Positions 17,884 to 25,666 of a DNA stretch of 46,002 nt are shown piece after piece. This DNA comes from a virus, in IMG/VR virus record IMGVR_UViG_3300035698_003457, positions 1 through 46,002 of that record. The stretch is one strand, 5' to 3'. A program made the position numbers and the translations under genes. Within the stretch, counting starts at the first letter, position 1. Each line of letters opens with the position of its first letter. The notes beneath the pieces are model-generated. The model had not been told where the DNA came from. It did no database searches and saw only the letters and a list, made by a program, of their open reading frames with translations.

Positions 17884-18434
17884 TAGTAGTATCCAAATTC
17901 ACAAGTTATCGAGCCACCAGAAACAGCCGCTTCGCCTGCACCTGAAATATCGAAAAACTCTCCAACTAAGTCTCTATACCCTATGTCATCAAACTTAAGT
18001 TTTGCTATCCTGTTATTTCCTGAATCTGCAACACTTACAGTTGTTAAATGGATGTCTGATGTAATACCAAGGGTATCTGCCCAGTATCGTGCTGTGTCAA
18101 CATCACCACCAAAAGAAGACCCGTCTTCATATCTGGCAGTTCCAAAAATCCCTGATATTTCACATATCTTCTCTGCTGGACCGTTTACCCTGTATCCCCA
18201 GATGTTAATACCAAAGTCGCTATTCTCTGTTACGTCTTTTCCTTTGAATATCAACTCTATTCCATTGGCCGCAGGGTCTATTTCTGTTGCGATAGATGGC
18301 TTGTCATCGTTCTGATATGTATAACCCAATGACGATCCATCAAGTAATTGGGTCATATCGCCTTGTGAAATCTCACCTGTAATATCACCTGTAAGGACTT
18401 CGTAACTACTCTGAAATGTGTGTAACACTGACAT
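17883..18434 (-). CDS. hypothetical virion-associated protein
   Basis: 183 residues, beta-rich with many Asp and Gly, no visible motif. Sits between terminase and portal in the head module and shares one base with the portal start. Start has a strong AGGAG site inside the end of the preceding tiny gene. Function not recognised. Confidence 0.5.
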   Translation of the reverse strand: MSVLHTFQSSYEVLTGDITGEISQGDMTQLLDGSSLGYTYQNDDKPSIATEIDPAANGIELIFKGKDVTENSDFGINIWGYRVNGPAEKICEISGIFGTARYEDGSSFGGDVDTARYWADTLGITSDIHLTTVSVADSGNNRIAKLKFDDIGYRDLVGEFFDISGAGEAAVSGGSITCEFGYY

Positions 18435-18436
18435 AA

Positions 18437-18604
18437 TTATTCTCCTGTGTTTTCTTGGTCAACCGTATCATAGTTCTCGTACGGCATATTTTCTCTTATT
18501 TTATACGCTAAGTTCATTACAGCTTTCATGCTTTTGAATGTTAGCAGATGCGTAACCAACATTCCAAGTAAAAAAGCACCTATTAAAGCAAGCCCAATTA
18601 TCAT
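18437..18604 (-). CDS. small single-pass membrane protein
   Basis: 55 residues: an N-terminal transmembrane segment (about residues 2-22, IIGLALIGAFLLGMLVTHLL) and a charged cytoplasmic-type tail. It overlaps terminase by 4 bp (ATGA) and its end carries the ribosome site of the next gene, so it is clearly translated. Too short for usual ORF thresholds. Function unknown; one of three tiny membrane peptides around the terminase gene. Confidence 0.7.
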   Translation of the reverse strand: MIIGLALIGAFLLGMLVTHLLTFKSMKAVMNLAYKIRENMPYENYDTVDQENTGE

Positions 18605-20262
18605 TCGTCATCTCCTTTGTCTACTGCGCCTATGTACGCAAGGTCATTAAAGTTTTGGTCTTGTTCTTCTGGTTCACCTGTGCTATCCCACTCATAAGAA
18701 CTTCCAAGCGGACATCTAAGGTGAATTTGGACTGCTATCATTGCCGAAAACAGCACGTCATCATGCTTTCCGGTGTTATGAATTGGTTTTCCGGTCTTAT
18801 CTTTGATGAAAGTGGTCATCTCATCGAATATCCATGGTAGATTTACTTCCATACCGTCACGGATACACTGAATTATCCCATCAACCAACCATTTCCTTGT
18901 AATCATCGTAGTACGCCAGCCAAGGTTGTCTGTGTTTTCTACTGCCATCGTCTCATCGTGTGATTGGCGGTTAAATATGTTAGGATAGCCAAATTCTTTC
19001 AGTTTCTGAAGAACAACCATACCGTTTGGTATCTCTGGGGCAAGGAAGGCCATATTATAATAAATACCAGCGTTAATAAGCTGTTCTGCTACGTCAATCT
19101 GCTCACCACGTCCTTTGTAGGCCGCTACAAACTCTCCTGTTGATCTGTCGAACACACTCATGCCGTGATAGTCTACTGCGGCTCGCTCGTTGGACGGATC
19201 AACGCTTTTGCCTTCCATCGTGTCGCAACCTATGGAATATTGGTGTCCTTCTTCCATTTCCTTGTAGACCTGCCAGCAATTCATTCGCTGGTCAACTTCG
19301 TCAAGATAAACCTCACCTCTACGCTCAAATATGGCATATTTTACCTGCTTAAGTGATTCTTCCTGCTTTTTAAGCATTCCACCTGAGAATACTGGATTCC
19401 CTGACTGCTGGAAAGCCTCTAATGGAGTTGCAGGATATTCCTGCTTAAATAATGACAAATCTCCTTGGCATTTATTCTTTATTGCCCATCTTCGCCATGC
19501 TAGTTGTTCAGTCTTTAGTCCATGTTTTTCAAGGATATGGGTTTCTTCGGCATCAAGCTTGAAGTTTCCTGTTATTGGTCTTTGGTAGTCAGGGAATATA
19601 TACCATGGTAAAAATATCGGTAGATAGTTGTTAAGGTCTTGTGTTTCTTCCCAATCTATTAAAGCCTGCTGGAATATGTCATAAAAAGCGTCACCTACGC
19701 CGTTTGCTGTGCTTTCGATAAGGATTGCTGTATCCTTCGAGTCCGGGACTTCCTGAGCCGCACCGCCGAACTGTTCCTTCGCTCTATCCCAGAACGCAAA
19801 TTCAGTGGCGTGGAAGTAGTGGGTAAGACCACCTCTGCCAAGGACGCCCTTCCCAGAGGTCTGACATAAAAACGACGACCGATGCGGGGCTTCATAGGTT
19901 ATTTCCTTTTTAGAGCTATACTTAGTCTTTCTGACTGAATAGACTGGCATATTCTCCTGGAACATGGTTGCCATCTTAAATACTTTATCAGTGGCGTCAG
20001 AGTCGGCAGAACACACACAGGCATATCTATTTTCAAACCTGTTTATGTCTGCAAAGAATCTTCCTTCTGTGTATGTCGAAACGCCTTCGCGCCGAGCCTT
20101 TAAGACTATGGCGCGTACAGGTAATTCCTTTTCCTGCTGGAGTTGTAGAGTCTTATGTACCATTAACTGCGCAGGATTACACCTCAAGTAAAGAACATCT
20201 CCATACATAGAGATTATCTTTAGATTGTCTGCCATCCAAGTTAGATAGTCAAAATTACTCAA
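18601..20262 (-). CDS. terL: terminase large subunit
   Basis: 553 residues. N-terminal ATPase: Walker A-like KARREGVST (55-63), acidic Walker B-type strand in the THYFHATEFAFW segment (about 147-158), coupling motif LIESTANG. C-terminal nuclease: IGCDTMEGKSVDPS with an RNase-H-type Asp, and GKHDDVLFSAMIA near the end. Drives DNA packaging and cutting. The start is TTG at 20262, coupled to the end of a 20-residue membrane peptide. Confidence 0.92.
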   Translation of the reverse strand: MSNFDYLTWMADNLKIISMYGDVLYLRCNPAQLMVHKTLQLQQEKELPVRAIVLKARREGVSTYTEGRFFADINRFENRYACVCSADSDATDKVFKMATMFQENMPVYSVRKTKYSSKKEITYEAPHRSSFLCQTSGKGVLGRGGLTHYFHATEFAFWDRAKEQFGGAAQEVPDSKDTAILIESTANGVGDAFYDIFQQALIDWEETQDLNNYLPIFLPWYIFPDYQRPITGNFKLDAEETHILEKHGLKTEQLAWRRWAIKNKCQGDLSLFKQEYPATPLEAFQQSGNPVFSGGMLKKQEESLKQVKYAIFERRGEVYLDEVDQRMNCWQVYKEMEEGHQYSIGCDTMEGKSVDPSNERAAVDYHGMSVFDRSTGEFVAAYKGRGEQIDVAEQLINAGIYYNMAFLAPEIPNGMVVLQKLKEFGYPNIFNRQSHDETMAVENTDNLGWRTTMITRKWLVDGIIQCIRDGMEVNLPWIFDEMTTFIKDKTGKPIHNTGKHDDVLFSAMIAVQIHLRCPLGSSYEWDSTGEPEEQDQNFNDLAYIGAVDKGDDE

Positions 20263-20317
20263 TAAAGTATCCTACAATTATTGAAATCATAATTATATTC
20301 CAAATACCGATAATCAT
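20255..20317 (-). CDS. 20-residue hydrophobic peptide
   Basis: MIIGIWNIIMISIIVGYFIE, a single hydrophobic helix. Its stop overlaps the terminase TTG start (ATTGAGTAA), and its ATG overlaps the preceding tiny gene's TGA (ATGA). The coupling chain makes translation likely though no function is known. Confidence 0.5.
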   Translation of the reverse strand: MIIGIWNIIMISIIVGYFIE

Positions 20318-20376
20318 AAGTCAGCCATCCAGCATAGAGAAATCACCAATATTACAGCTAATACAAGACCTATCAT
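20314..20376 (-). CDS. 20-residue hydrophobic peptide
   Basis: MIGLVLAVILVISLCWMADL, a hydrophobic helix of membrane-spanning length. ATG overlaps the stop of the GroES gene, and its TGA overlaps the next peptide's ATG. Together with 20255-20317 it forms a coupled pair of tiny membrane peptides. Confidence 0.5.
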   Translation of the reverse strand: MIGLVLAVILVISLCWMADL

Positions 20377-20642
20377 TCGTACACCGCCAATACATGCTCT
20401 TCAAAGCACATTGTATTCACGCCATCGTCAAACTCGTACTCTGTTCCTTTGAACTGACCTAATATAACCTTATCACCACCCTTGATGTCAATAACGTTAG
20501 GGCCGACACACTTTACTGTACCTGTAGTCGTCTTTTGCTCTTTCGGGAGTATGATGGAGCCTATCCTGTCTACTTTGTCCATTTCTACTACGATCTTTCT
20601 GCCTACTGGTTTAAAGTCGCTTGTTTTACAGTTTACTCTCAT
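20373..20642 (-). CDS. GroES-like co-chaperonin
   Basis: 89 residues matching the Cpn10 fold: KPVGRKIVVEMDKVDRIG, ILPKEQKTTTGTV with the family's G-x-V turn, GDKVILGQFKG and the C-terminal EEHVLAVYE strand. The mobile loop region that contacts GroEL is short. Phages such as T4 (gp31) encode a GroES substitute that lets host GroEL fold the capsid protein; that role is inferred here. Confidence 0.8.
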   Translation of the reverse strand: MRVNCKTSDFKPVGRKIVVEMDKVDRIGSIILPKEQKTTTGTVKCVGPNVIDIKGGDKVILGQFKGTEYEFDDGVNTMCFEEHVLAVYE

Positions 20643-20652
20643 TTTATTTCCT

Positions 20653-22212
20653 TTATACTATATTAGTCGAATATCTTGCTCTTATTTCTGGAGAAACCGT
20701 CTTTGTTGGAATACCGCCCATTGACGTTTTATTCCCACTTGAATCTGGTCTTCCGCCGTTTACTACGTCTGGGTTTGTTGGTTTGTAGTCTGCATCGAGT
20801 TGAGGATCAGCAACAATACTGTTTGCATCATTATCCGGCCTGCCCAAAGCTGTCCACCTTGCCTGTATCTCTGCAAGTGTATCACACTGAACACCACCGA
20901 TAGTTGCTAAGACTGCCCCATTCTGTGCCCAATAACAGTTATAATCAAAAGTATTGGTCGGTGCGGTCGTAGCGTCAAGTACAAACAGAGCCTTTGTACC
21001 GGCCCCATCAGCGACGAAGATATTATTTATTATTTCATTGCTGACCGTATATTGACTTTCCTGATCGTCTAACAACATCGCAGTGCCAGAGCTGGCAACG
21101 CAAGTATTATTGACGATAGAATGACGACCGCCTGAAAATAAGTTAATCGGATGAGCACCTAAACAGATATTGTTCAGTATGTGACTGCCGAGATTCTTAA
21201 CGACGATCTGCCTGTCGCCGTTCTGGACTTTGTTATTCGCTACGGTTACAGAATCAAAACCCCAACCAATAAGAATCGCATGATTGGCTTCTACAGCATC
21301 AAAAGCGATGTCATTACCTGTTACAACAGCATGACCAAGTGTTGGACGAACCCAATATAGTCTCCAATTAGTGCCAGATCCCGGCACTATCGCCCCAACA
21401 CCGCCAGGCCCATTGTCTACCAGACATTGATAAACATCGCCAGCCTCTGCCGCGTATTGACCAACCGTATAATCTACGGCGTTACTCCAGTCCGCTATAG
21501 CCGGAATTGAGCTATTGTATTCATATCCAAGTGTAAGCAATGATGCGGCAGTAATCCCAGACCCGTTAATATCACTGTTCTTAATAATAATATCCGTCAC
21601 GCCCTGGCCGTCCCATGTCCACAAGGTCCTTCCAACGGTTATATTACAGCCAATGATTTCAACACGATCCCTTACGTTAACAAAGCGAAGGAGGTCGTTG
21701 TAAGCAGTCACAGTGCAGTTAATGAATCTTTCTATTCCTGGCGTGTCTGTCCCGGCACAGTAATCAATCTCATTTGTTTTTTCTGCCGGGATATCGCTGA
21801 TTATACAACCAACGAATGACATAATATTAGCACCTTCCTGCTGTAAGAGGCGGTTAGCAGTATTGCATGTTAGCGTCAAGTTAGTGAAAGTTAGCTTTTT
21901 ACCGTCAGGGCCAGATCCAGCTACATATATCGGCAAAGCGTGTGTAGGTGCAAGAGCAATCGTAGCTCCCTCGTTGGCAATCAACTCAACATTTATATTT
22001 ACACCTGAATCGAAGTCTATCTGCCAAGTCGCTCCTTGAGTGGTGTCACTATAGTCACCAGCCACTAGAATAACTTGACCATTATCGTCTACAGCGTTCA
22101 AAGCCGCGTCAATGGTTTTCTTAGCAGATGTGCCACCCGTACCAGCCGTAGGAGTCGTACCGTCGCCTGTATCATTTGTTGATGCTGGGTTCACATATAT
22201 AGGTGTTGCCAT
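20653..22212 (-). CDS. right-handed beta-helix virion protein, carbohydrate-binding insert
   Basis: 519 residues of parallel beta-helix repeats (short Asn/Asp/Val rungs such as VTGNDIAF, VANNKVQNG, ILNNICLG). Between about 220 and 270 an insert (WSNAVDYTVGQYAAEAGDVY) resembles a CBM5/12-type carbohydrate-binding module. Likely a tailspike-like or head appendage with sugar-binding capability; catalytic residues cannot be assigned. Confidence 0.65.
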   Translation of the reverse strand: MATPIYVNPASTNDTGDGTTPTAGTGGTSAKKTIDAALNAVDDNGQVILVAGDYSDTTQGATWQIDFDSGVNINVELIANEGATIALAPTHALPIYVAGSGPDGKKLTFTNLTLTCNTANRLLQQEGANIMSFVGCIISDIPAEKTNEIDYCAGTDTPGIERFINCTVTAYNDLLRFVNVRDRVEIIGCNITVGRTLWTWDGQGVTDIIIKNSDINGSGITAASLLTLGYEYNSSIPAIADWSNAVDYTVGQYAAEAGDVYQCLVDNGPGGVGAIVPGSGTNWRLYWVRPTLGHAVVTGNDIAFDAVEANHAILIGWGFDSVTVANNKVQNGDRQIVVKNLGSHILNNICLGAHPINLFSGGRHSIVNNTCVASSGTAMLLDDQESQYTVSNEIINNIFVADGAGTKALFVLDATTAPTNTFDYNCYWAQNGAVLATIGGVQCDTLAEIQARWTALGRPDNDANSIVADPQLDADYKPTNPDVVNGGRPDSSGNKTSMGGIPTKTVSPEIRARYSTNIV

Positions 22213-22221
22213 AATCTATCC

Positions 22222-22635
22222 TTAATTCAAAGCAGCCCAAGTAGCAGGACTGCCGGTTACTGTACAAACATAAACCTTACTATCAGATTCATTATATACT
22301 AAATCTCTTTCCTCGCCTGACGTAGCCGTCATTGGGCCGGCGTCTGTAACGGATGGTAACTTGAAACTACCCGGAGCAGTAAGACGGCCTGTGCCAAGAA
22401 AGGCATAGTCCGGGTTAACCGCCACACTACCAAAGTCAATCTTCTCGTTACCTGTATCAGTGTCAATATCTAAATACCTAGCCAGTGTAACAAGGTCAGC
22501 AATAACAAAAGAAGACATCACATCAGTAAGTATATGAAAAGCCTTCTCTCCATCAGACATGTCAAGAGTAACGCCTGAACCAAGCCAAGAAAAGTTGCCG
22601 TCTAAAGTATTACCATCATATCTACCACGTGTCAT
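22222..22635 (-). CDS. small virion-like protein
   Basis: 137 residues, beta-rich, with a C-terminal strand VYVCTVTGSPATWAALN reminiscent of short fibre modules. Immediately upstream of the beta-helix gene with a 9-bp gap, so probably a partner of it. No enzyme motif. Confidence 0.45.
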   Translation of the reverse strand: MTRGRYDGNTLDGNFSWLGSGVTLDMSDGEKAFHILTDVMSSFVIADLVTLARYLDIDTDTGNEKIDFGSVAVNPDYAFLGTGRLTAPGSFKLPSVTDAGPMTATSGEERDLVYNESDSKVYVCTVTGSPATWAALN

Positions 22636-22693
22636 ATTATATAGCCTTATCTAACATAAGCTTCTATACCTGCCTTGTCCTGTAATTGAGATA

Positions 22694-22758
22694 TGGGGGC
22701 GCGACTGTGGGGGGGAGGTATAGCACCATAAGGGGGGGGGAGGGGGTAAGGTCCCCCC
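22694..22758. other. G-tract cluster, possible G-quadruplex and hairpin
   Basis: On the plus strand at least four runs of five or more G lie within about 60 bp (near 22695, 22709, 22732 and 22742), followed by a C6 run that can pair with the last G run. It lies in the 187-bp interval between the zinc-ribbon gene and the 137-residue gene, the only such run in the late unit. Confidence 0.75.
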
Positions 22759-22822
22759 ATGCCCAGGCACGTACTCTTCCCGACCTGTCGTGTATTGTCC
22801 TGTGCCTGCCTGTGCGTCTGCC

Positions 22823-23176
22823 TCATGCTACAGCCTCCATTAGGCCCGCTTCTGCCTGCTTTGCCTCTGGTGAGCCTTTGACGTACCACTTGTCACCTAT
22901 GAGCTTGCAGCAGCCCTTGTAATCACTGTCACCTGGTATCGGTACGTGGTTAGCCTTCAGGCCTGCCTTCTCCAGCTGGTGGGCTGTCATCGGTGGGCCG
23001 GTGTTGATTAGATCAGGGTTAGTTCTGGCTGCGCGTGCGCTTGGTGCGTGCGCTTCAATACCGTGCGCTTCGACCGTGCGCTCTGGGTCTTGCGTGCGCC
23101 TTGAAAGCTTAGCCCTGCATGATCCTGAACAGGTCTTGCCTGTACAATCTATTCCGCATACTTCGCATGTATTCAT
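22823..23176 (-). CDS. small zinc-ribbon protein beside terminase small subunit
   Basis: 117 residues. N-terminal C-E-V-C-G-I-D-C ... C-S-G-S-C-R knuckle, then an alanine/histidine-rich middle encoded by five CGTGCGC repeats, and a C-terminal region with KGCCKLIGDKWYVKGSPEAK. Zinc ribbon is likely. Function unknown; the neighbouring terminase small subunit and DNA repeats suggest a packaging-region role. Confidence 0.55.
   Translation of the reverse strand: MNTCEVCGIDCTGKTCSGSCRAKLSRRTQDPERTVEAHGIEAHAPSARAARTNPDLINTGPPMTAHQLEKAGLKANHVPIPGDSDYKGCCKLIGDKWYVKGSPEAKQAEAGLMEAVA
23034..23099. repeat. five CGTGCGC repeats, candidate packaging site
   Basis: Exact CGTGCGC copies start at 23034, 23047, 23062, 23075 and 23093 (spacings 13, 15, 13, 18) inside the zinc-ribbon gene next to terminase small subunit. 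Regularly spaced short repeats near that gene are typical of sites recognised by terminase small subunits (pac/cos), which is an inference here. Confidence 0.7.
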
Positions 23177-23190
23177 AATCTATCCTTATA

Positions 23191-23709
23191 TTAAAACCTA
23201 GTCGCTATTGCTGTCTTTGTGCTATCGTAATCCGCTATAATCCCCTTATGGGTCTCAATACGGGCTATTTCTTCCTTACACCACTGTAACCGCAAAGCAG
23301 GGTCGGAAGGGATGTCGGCGTTGATGTTTATAGCCACTTCTTTGAACATTGCCTTGTATTTGCCCAATAACTCCATTGCCCTGAGCTTGTCACCGTTATT
23401 GACCGTTGCAACGCCTTCTCCTGGGAATGCCATTGTTTTAAAGCCTTCTACTAGTTCAGCTACGGTTATATCTGCCTTTTTAGCTACTATAAGCTCTTTC
23501 TTGCTTATCACTGCTAGCGTCTTTGGTGTGAATATTTGTTTTATGTTGTTATTTGCCCATTGTGCTACATATCCTGCTCCTATTGCTGATAATGTTTGGT
23601 TTTTGTATGTTTGCCTGCTTTTGTCGTTGTCTATGTATATTCCCGGTGTTGTGTAGAGCCTTACCGCTTCTTTTTGCTTTGCTGTTAATGATCCCGGTAC
23701 TCTTGGCAT
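23191..23709 (-). CDS. terS: terminase small subunit
   Basis: 172 residues. SLTAKQKEAVRLY helix near the start, then a helix-turn-helix-like ALSAIGAGYVAQWAN stretch, matching small terminase subunits. First gene of the late unit, following a consensus leftward promoter. Binds the packaging site and loads the large subunit. Confidence 0.75.
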   Translation of the reverse strand: MPRVPGSLTAKQKEAVRLYTTPGIYIDNDKSRQTYKNQTLSAIGAGYVAQWANNNIKQIFTPKTLAVISKKELIVAKKADITVAELVEGFKTMAFPGEGVATVNNGDKLRAMELLGKYKAMFKEVAININADIPSDPALRLQWCKEEIARIETHKGIIADYDSTKTAIATRF

Positions 23710-23746
23710 TGCTATTTTGTCCCTATTTATATACTTATCACCTTTT

Positions 23747-23774
23747 ATTATACTCTCTTTCCTTGTAATTGCAA
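23747..23774 (-). promoter_or_regulatory. leftward late promoter
   Basis: On the minus strand: -35 TTGCAA (23774-23769), 16-bp spacer, -10 TATAAT (23752-23747). The first gene, terminase small subunit, starts at 23709. The -35 lies inside the inverted repeat CCTTG-TAATTG-CAAGG, which suggests an operator. Confidence 0.8.
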
Positions 23775-23783
23775 GGATTTTCT
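23766..23783. promoter_or_regulatory. 18-bp repeated box, copy 1 (putative operator)
   Basis: TAATTGCAAGGATTTTCT here is repeated exactly at 25609-25626. In both places it contains the TTGCAA -35 element of a leftward promoter and lies upstream of a rightward promoter. Likely a regulator-binding site or duplicated promoter cassette. Confidence 0.75.
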
Positions 23784-23833
23784 TTTTATTTTTACAGTTT
23801 ATTCCTTTTTATCAAATTACTTTCATTTTATAT

Positions 23834-23861
23834 TTGCTTTCTGTCGATTAGACCTTATAGT
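23834..23861 (+). promoter_or_regulatory. rightward early promoter
   Basis: TTGCTT (23834-23839), 16-bp spacer, TATAGT (23856-23861). First early gene starts at 23909. Divergent with the late promoter 60 bp away. Confidence 0.65.
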
Positions 23862-23908
23862 ATTAGTGTATTGAATGTTAATTATCTTTTGTTTATTGGA
23901 GTTTTATT

Positions 23909-23989
23909 ATGAAAACTATCGCCGACATGGTTCTGACCCGTATTAAAGCTTTGAATCCCGATTGCAATGTTATTTTGATTCATGGTTAA
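23909..23989 (+). CDS. 26-residue early leader peptide
   Basis: MKTIADMVLTRIKALNPDCN... 26 residues, with GGAG seven bases upstream and the first position after the early promoter. Typical of the tiny first genes of phage early operons. Function unknown. Confidence 0.5.
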   Translation: MKTIADMVLTRIKALNPDCNVILIHG

Positions 23990-24018
23990 TTATTACTTTT
24001 ATTTAAAGGATTATGATT

Positions 24019-24264
24019 ATGAAAATGTCGAAAGAGCTATTTGGTGAAGTATGTGACGCTATTGATTCTGTTTTATCTAATCACAGCTTGAAAGTCATCA
24101 TTGAGCTACGCCAAAACATCAAGTTTGTTAAAAGCCAGTTTATATCTTTTTGTTGGGCTATATTCCACGCAAGCAAGTATGATTGTAAAACCCTTTACGC
24201 CGCTGGATTAGACGATACTCACATTGAAACAGCAATAAAGCGTATCTTGTCTGATTTTGCCTAA
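24019..24264 (+). CDS. small early protein, unknown
   Basis: About 81 residues, alpha-helical, one Cys. An upstream ATG at 24013 lies only two bases after AAAGGA; the second ATG at 24019 is better spaced. No homologue recognised. Confidence 0.5.
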   Translation: MKMSKELFGEVCDAIDSVLSNHSLKVIIELRQNIKFVKSQFISFCWAIFHASKYDCKTLYAAGLDDTHIETAIKRILSDFA

Positions 24265-24272
24265 CCTTCCCC

Positions 24273-24316
24273 CCCTTGCCGCCGATAATGGGCGTATGTT
24301 TCGATGCTGGCAAGGG
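24273..24316 (+). other. intergenic hairpin
   Basis: Stem CCCTTGCC/GGCAAGGG around 28 bases, after a poly-C run and before the next leader (TTAACTTTATTAACTCTTTTT). One of a set of GC-rich intergenic hairpins in this operon. Confidence 0.6.
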
Positions 24317-24352
24317 CTTAACTTTATTAACTCTTTTTAAGGATTGCTGATT

Positions 24353-24544
24353 ATGAATACTATTAAAGATTTACTCAAACAGGGCCTTGTAATGGACTTG
24401 CCCTTTACTACCACCGATAAGGCTGTTAATCGCAAGATCGCTTATTATGGCCCTTGCTGGTATTCGATGGATGCTGATAAGATATACAGAGCGGGTAAAC
24501 AAGCAACCTTCTCACGTATTCGCATTCATAAGGCTTTTATCTAG
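24353..24544 (+). CDS. small early protein, unknown
   Basis: 63 residues, one probable amphipathic helix at the start and basic C-terminus. Starts at the ATG at 24353 after AAGGAT; an upstream TTG frame extension is not used. Function unknown. Confidence 0.5.
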   Translation: MNTIKDLLKQGLVMDLPFTTTDKAVNRKIAYYGPCWYSMDADKIYRAGKQATFSRIRIHKAFI

Positions 24545-24554
24545 CCTCTCCCCC

Positions 24555-24601
24555 CCTTACCCCTTGCGTAATATGGCAAGTGCATCAAATGCAGGGTAAG
24601 G
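24555..24601 (+). other. intergenic hairpin
   Basis: Stem CCTTACCC/GGGTAAGG with an inner CTTGC/GCAAG hairpin, preceded by a poly-C run as in the element at 24273. Confidence 0.6.
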
Positions 24602-24637
24602 ATTAAAGTGATAATGTTGTTTAATGTAAAGGAGTTT

Positions 24638-24811
24638 ATGAAAATGAGAGTTTTAATCACAAACAAGTCAGATGCCGAAAGTCACGTCCAAGAGGTTGCA
24701 AGCTATACGGACGCTAAGCACTGGATTATAAACCACTTAGACACAAGCAAGCACTGGCAAGTACAGGATATTACATCCGCATCGGTTGTACTTAAAGTGC
24801 CTACAGTTTAA
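24638..24811 (+). CDS. small early protein, unknown
   Basis: 57 residues starting at ATG 24638 (AAAGGAG upstream; 24644 is an alternative). Mixed alpha/beta composition, no motif recognised. Confidence 0.45.
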   Translation: MKMRVLITNKSDAESHVQEVASYTDAKHWIINHLDTSKHWQVQDITSASVVLKVPTV

Positions 24812-24824
24812 ATCGAGGTGTATT

Positions 24825-24896
24825 ATGATATTTGCTATAACCTGGCTTTTCTTTTATAGCCTCGTAAGGAATGATAATAAATGTTATTTTAATTAG
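24825..24896 (+). CDS. 23-residue membrane peptide
   Basis: MIFAITWLFFYSLVRNDNKC... with an N-terminal hydrophobic helix. GAGGTG eight bases upstream. Likely translated, function unknown. Confidence 0.45.
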   Translation: MIFAITWLFFYSLVRNDNKCYFN

Positions 24897-24911
24897 AAAG
24901 AAGGTGTTGTT

Positions 24912-25190
24912 ATGAGTTTAGAGATCGAATACAAAAACAGGAATAATGGCGGCGGTCACTTTTTCGACAAGGAAACAATGAGATTTTTCAGGTCTCGCAT
25001 TGGTATTGTCCGTTCAAAAGGTGATAATTACTATTTTGTCACCTCTGAGCAGCCTCCGCACGGCAAGAGACAGTTTAGCGTCCGACACATGAGCCTGGAC
25101 GGCGATATAAAGACCGTAGGCGACTTTTGCAGCCTTACCCGCTATATGGCCGAAAAGACCGTCAAACAGCTTGCAGGGTCGTCTTATTAG
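24912..25190 (+). CDS. small early protein, unknown
   Basis: 92 residues, mixed alpha/beta, basic; ends near a hairpin with T-run. No homologue recognised. Confidence 0.5.
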   Translation: MSLEIEYKNRNNGGGHFFDKETMRFFRSRIGIVRSKGDNYYFVTSEQPPHGKRQFSVRHMSLDGDIKTVGDFCSLTRYMAEKTVKQLAGSSY

Positions 25191-25205
25191 TTAGTGCTTA
25201 ACTCT

Positions 25206-25247
25206 CGGCAGGGTAATAGCTGCCGTTTGTTAATTATTAACTTTTTT
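25206..25247 (+). terminator. probable intrinsic terminator
   Basis: Hairpin CGGCAG/CTGCCG (8-base loop) followed by TTTGTTAATTATTAAC and a seven-T run. Could end or reduce transcription of the first early block. Confidence 0.5.
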
Positions 25248-25261
25248 TAGGAGTATTAACG

Positions 25262-25513
25262 ATGGATAGAGCATTTAGAGAAGCATTCGATAAAATTAAA
25301 CCGGAAACAGACAAGCTTATAGCTGATTACCTTACAAAGCCCGCCGACGACCATAAAGCCCCAAAAGAAGTAAGATCATCCCCGCTCGGTTGTGTAAATT
25401 GCCTTTGGGCGTCTTGCGAGTGTTCTTTTGGCAGTAAGTACATGGCAAGCGACAAGGTGGATTTCGGCCGTAAAAAGGTTGCCACTTGCAAAGGCTATAC
25501 CTATTACGACTGA
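25262..25513 (+). CDS. small Cys-rich protein
   Basis: 83 residues with C44, C47, C52, C54 and C76 (CVNC, CEC pattern) in the second half, probably zinc-binding. Own ribosome site AGGAGTATTAACG. Function unknown. Confidence 0.5.
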   Translation: MDRAFREAFDKIKPETDKLIADYLTKPADDHKAPKEVRSSPLGCVNCLWASCECSFGSKYMASDKVDFGRKKVATCKGYTYYD

Positions 25514-25547
25514 TCTTAACTAACCTATTAACTTTTTCATAATGAGC

Positions 25548-25581
25548 AACCCTGCCTGCCCTGATCCGGTGGGCGGGGGTT
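25548..25581. other. GC-rich hairpin at end of early block
   Basis: Imperfect stem AACCCTGCCTGCCC/GGGCGGGGGTT. No good T-run on either strand. Lies between the Cys-rich gene and two promoters; may be a bidirectional boundary. Confidence 0.45.
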
Positions 25582-25589
25582 ATCTTATT

Positions 25590-25617
25590 ATTATACGCCT
25601 TTACGGGCTAATTGCAA
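25590..25617 (-). promoter_or_regulatory. leftward promoter with the same -35 box as the late promoter
   Basis: On the minus strand, TTGCAA (25617-25612), 16-bp spacer, TATAAT (25595-25590). Identical layout to the late promoter, sharing its 18-bp box. There is no leftward gene downstream: it would give antisense RNA across 24.0-25.6 kb. Confidence 0.65.
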
Positions 25618-25626
25618 GGATTTTCT
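25609..25626. promoter_or_regulatory. 18-bp repeated box, copy 2
   Basis: Exact copy of 23766-23783, overlapping the leftward -35 and lying about 40 bp upstream of the rightward -35 at 25667. Confidence 0.75.
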
Positions 25627-25666
25627 GATTATTTTCATTAAATTGTGATTAGTGTCTCAAACCAGC

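Noticed and set aside
22647-22889. 80-residue minus-strand frame over the G-tract region
   Set aside because: Overlaps the zinc-ribbon gene and consists of arginine/proline low complexity produced by the G runs; no RBS.
23034-23099. CRISPR-like repeats
   Set aside because: Units are 7 bp with 6-11 bp gaps and lie within a gene; no spacers of CRISPR size.
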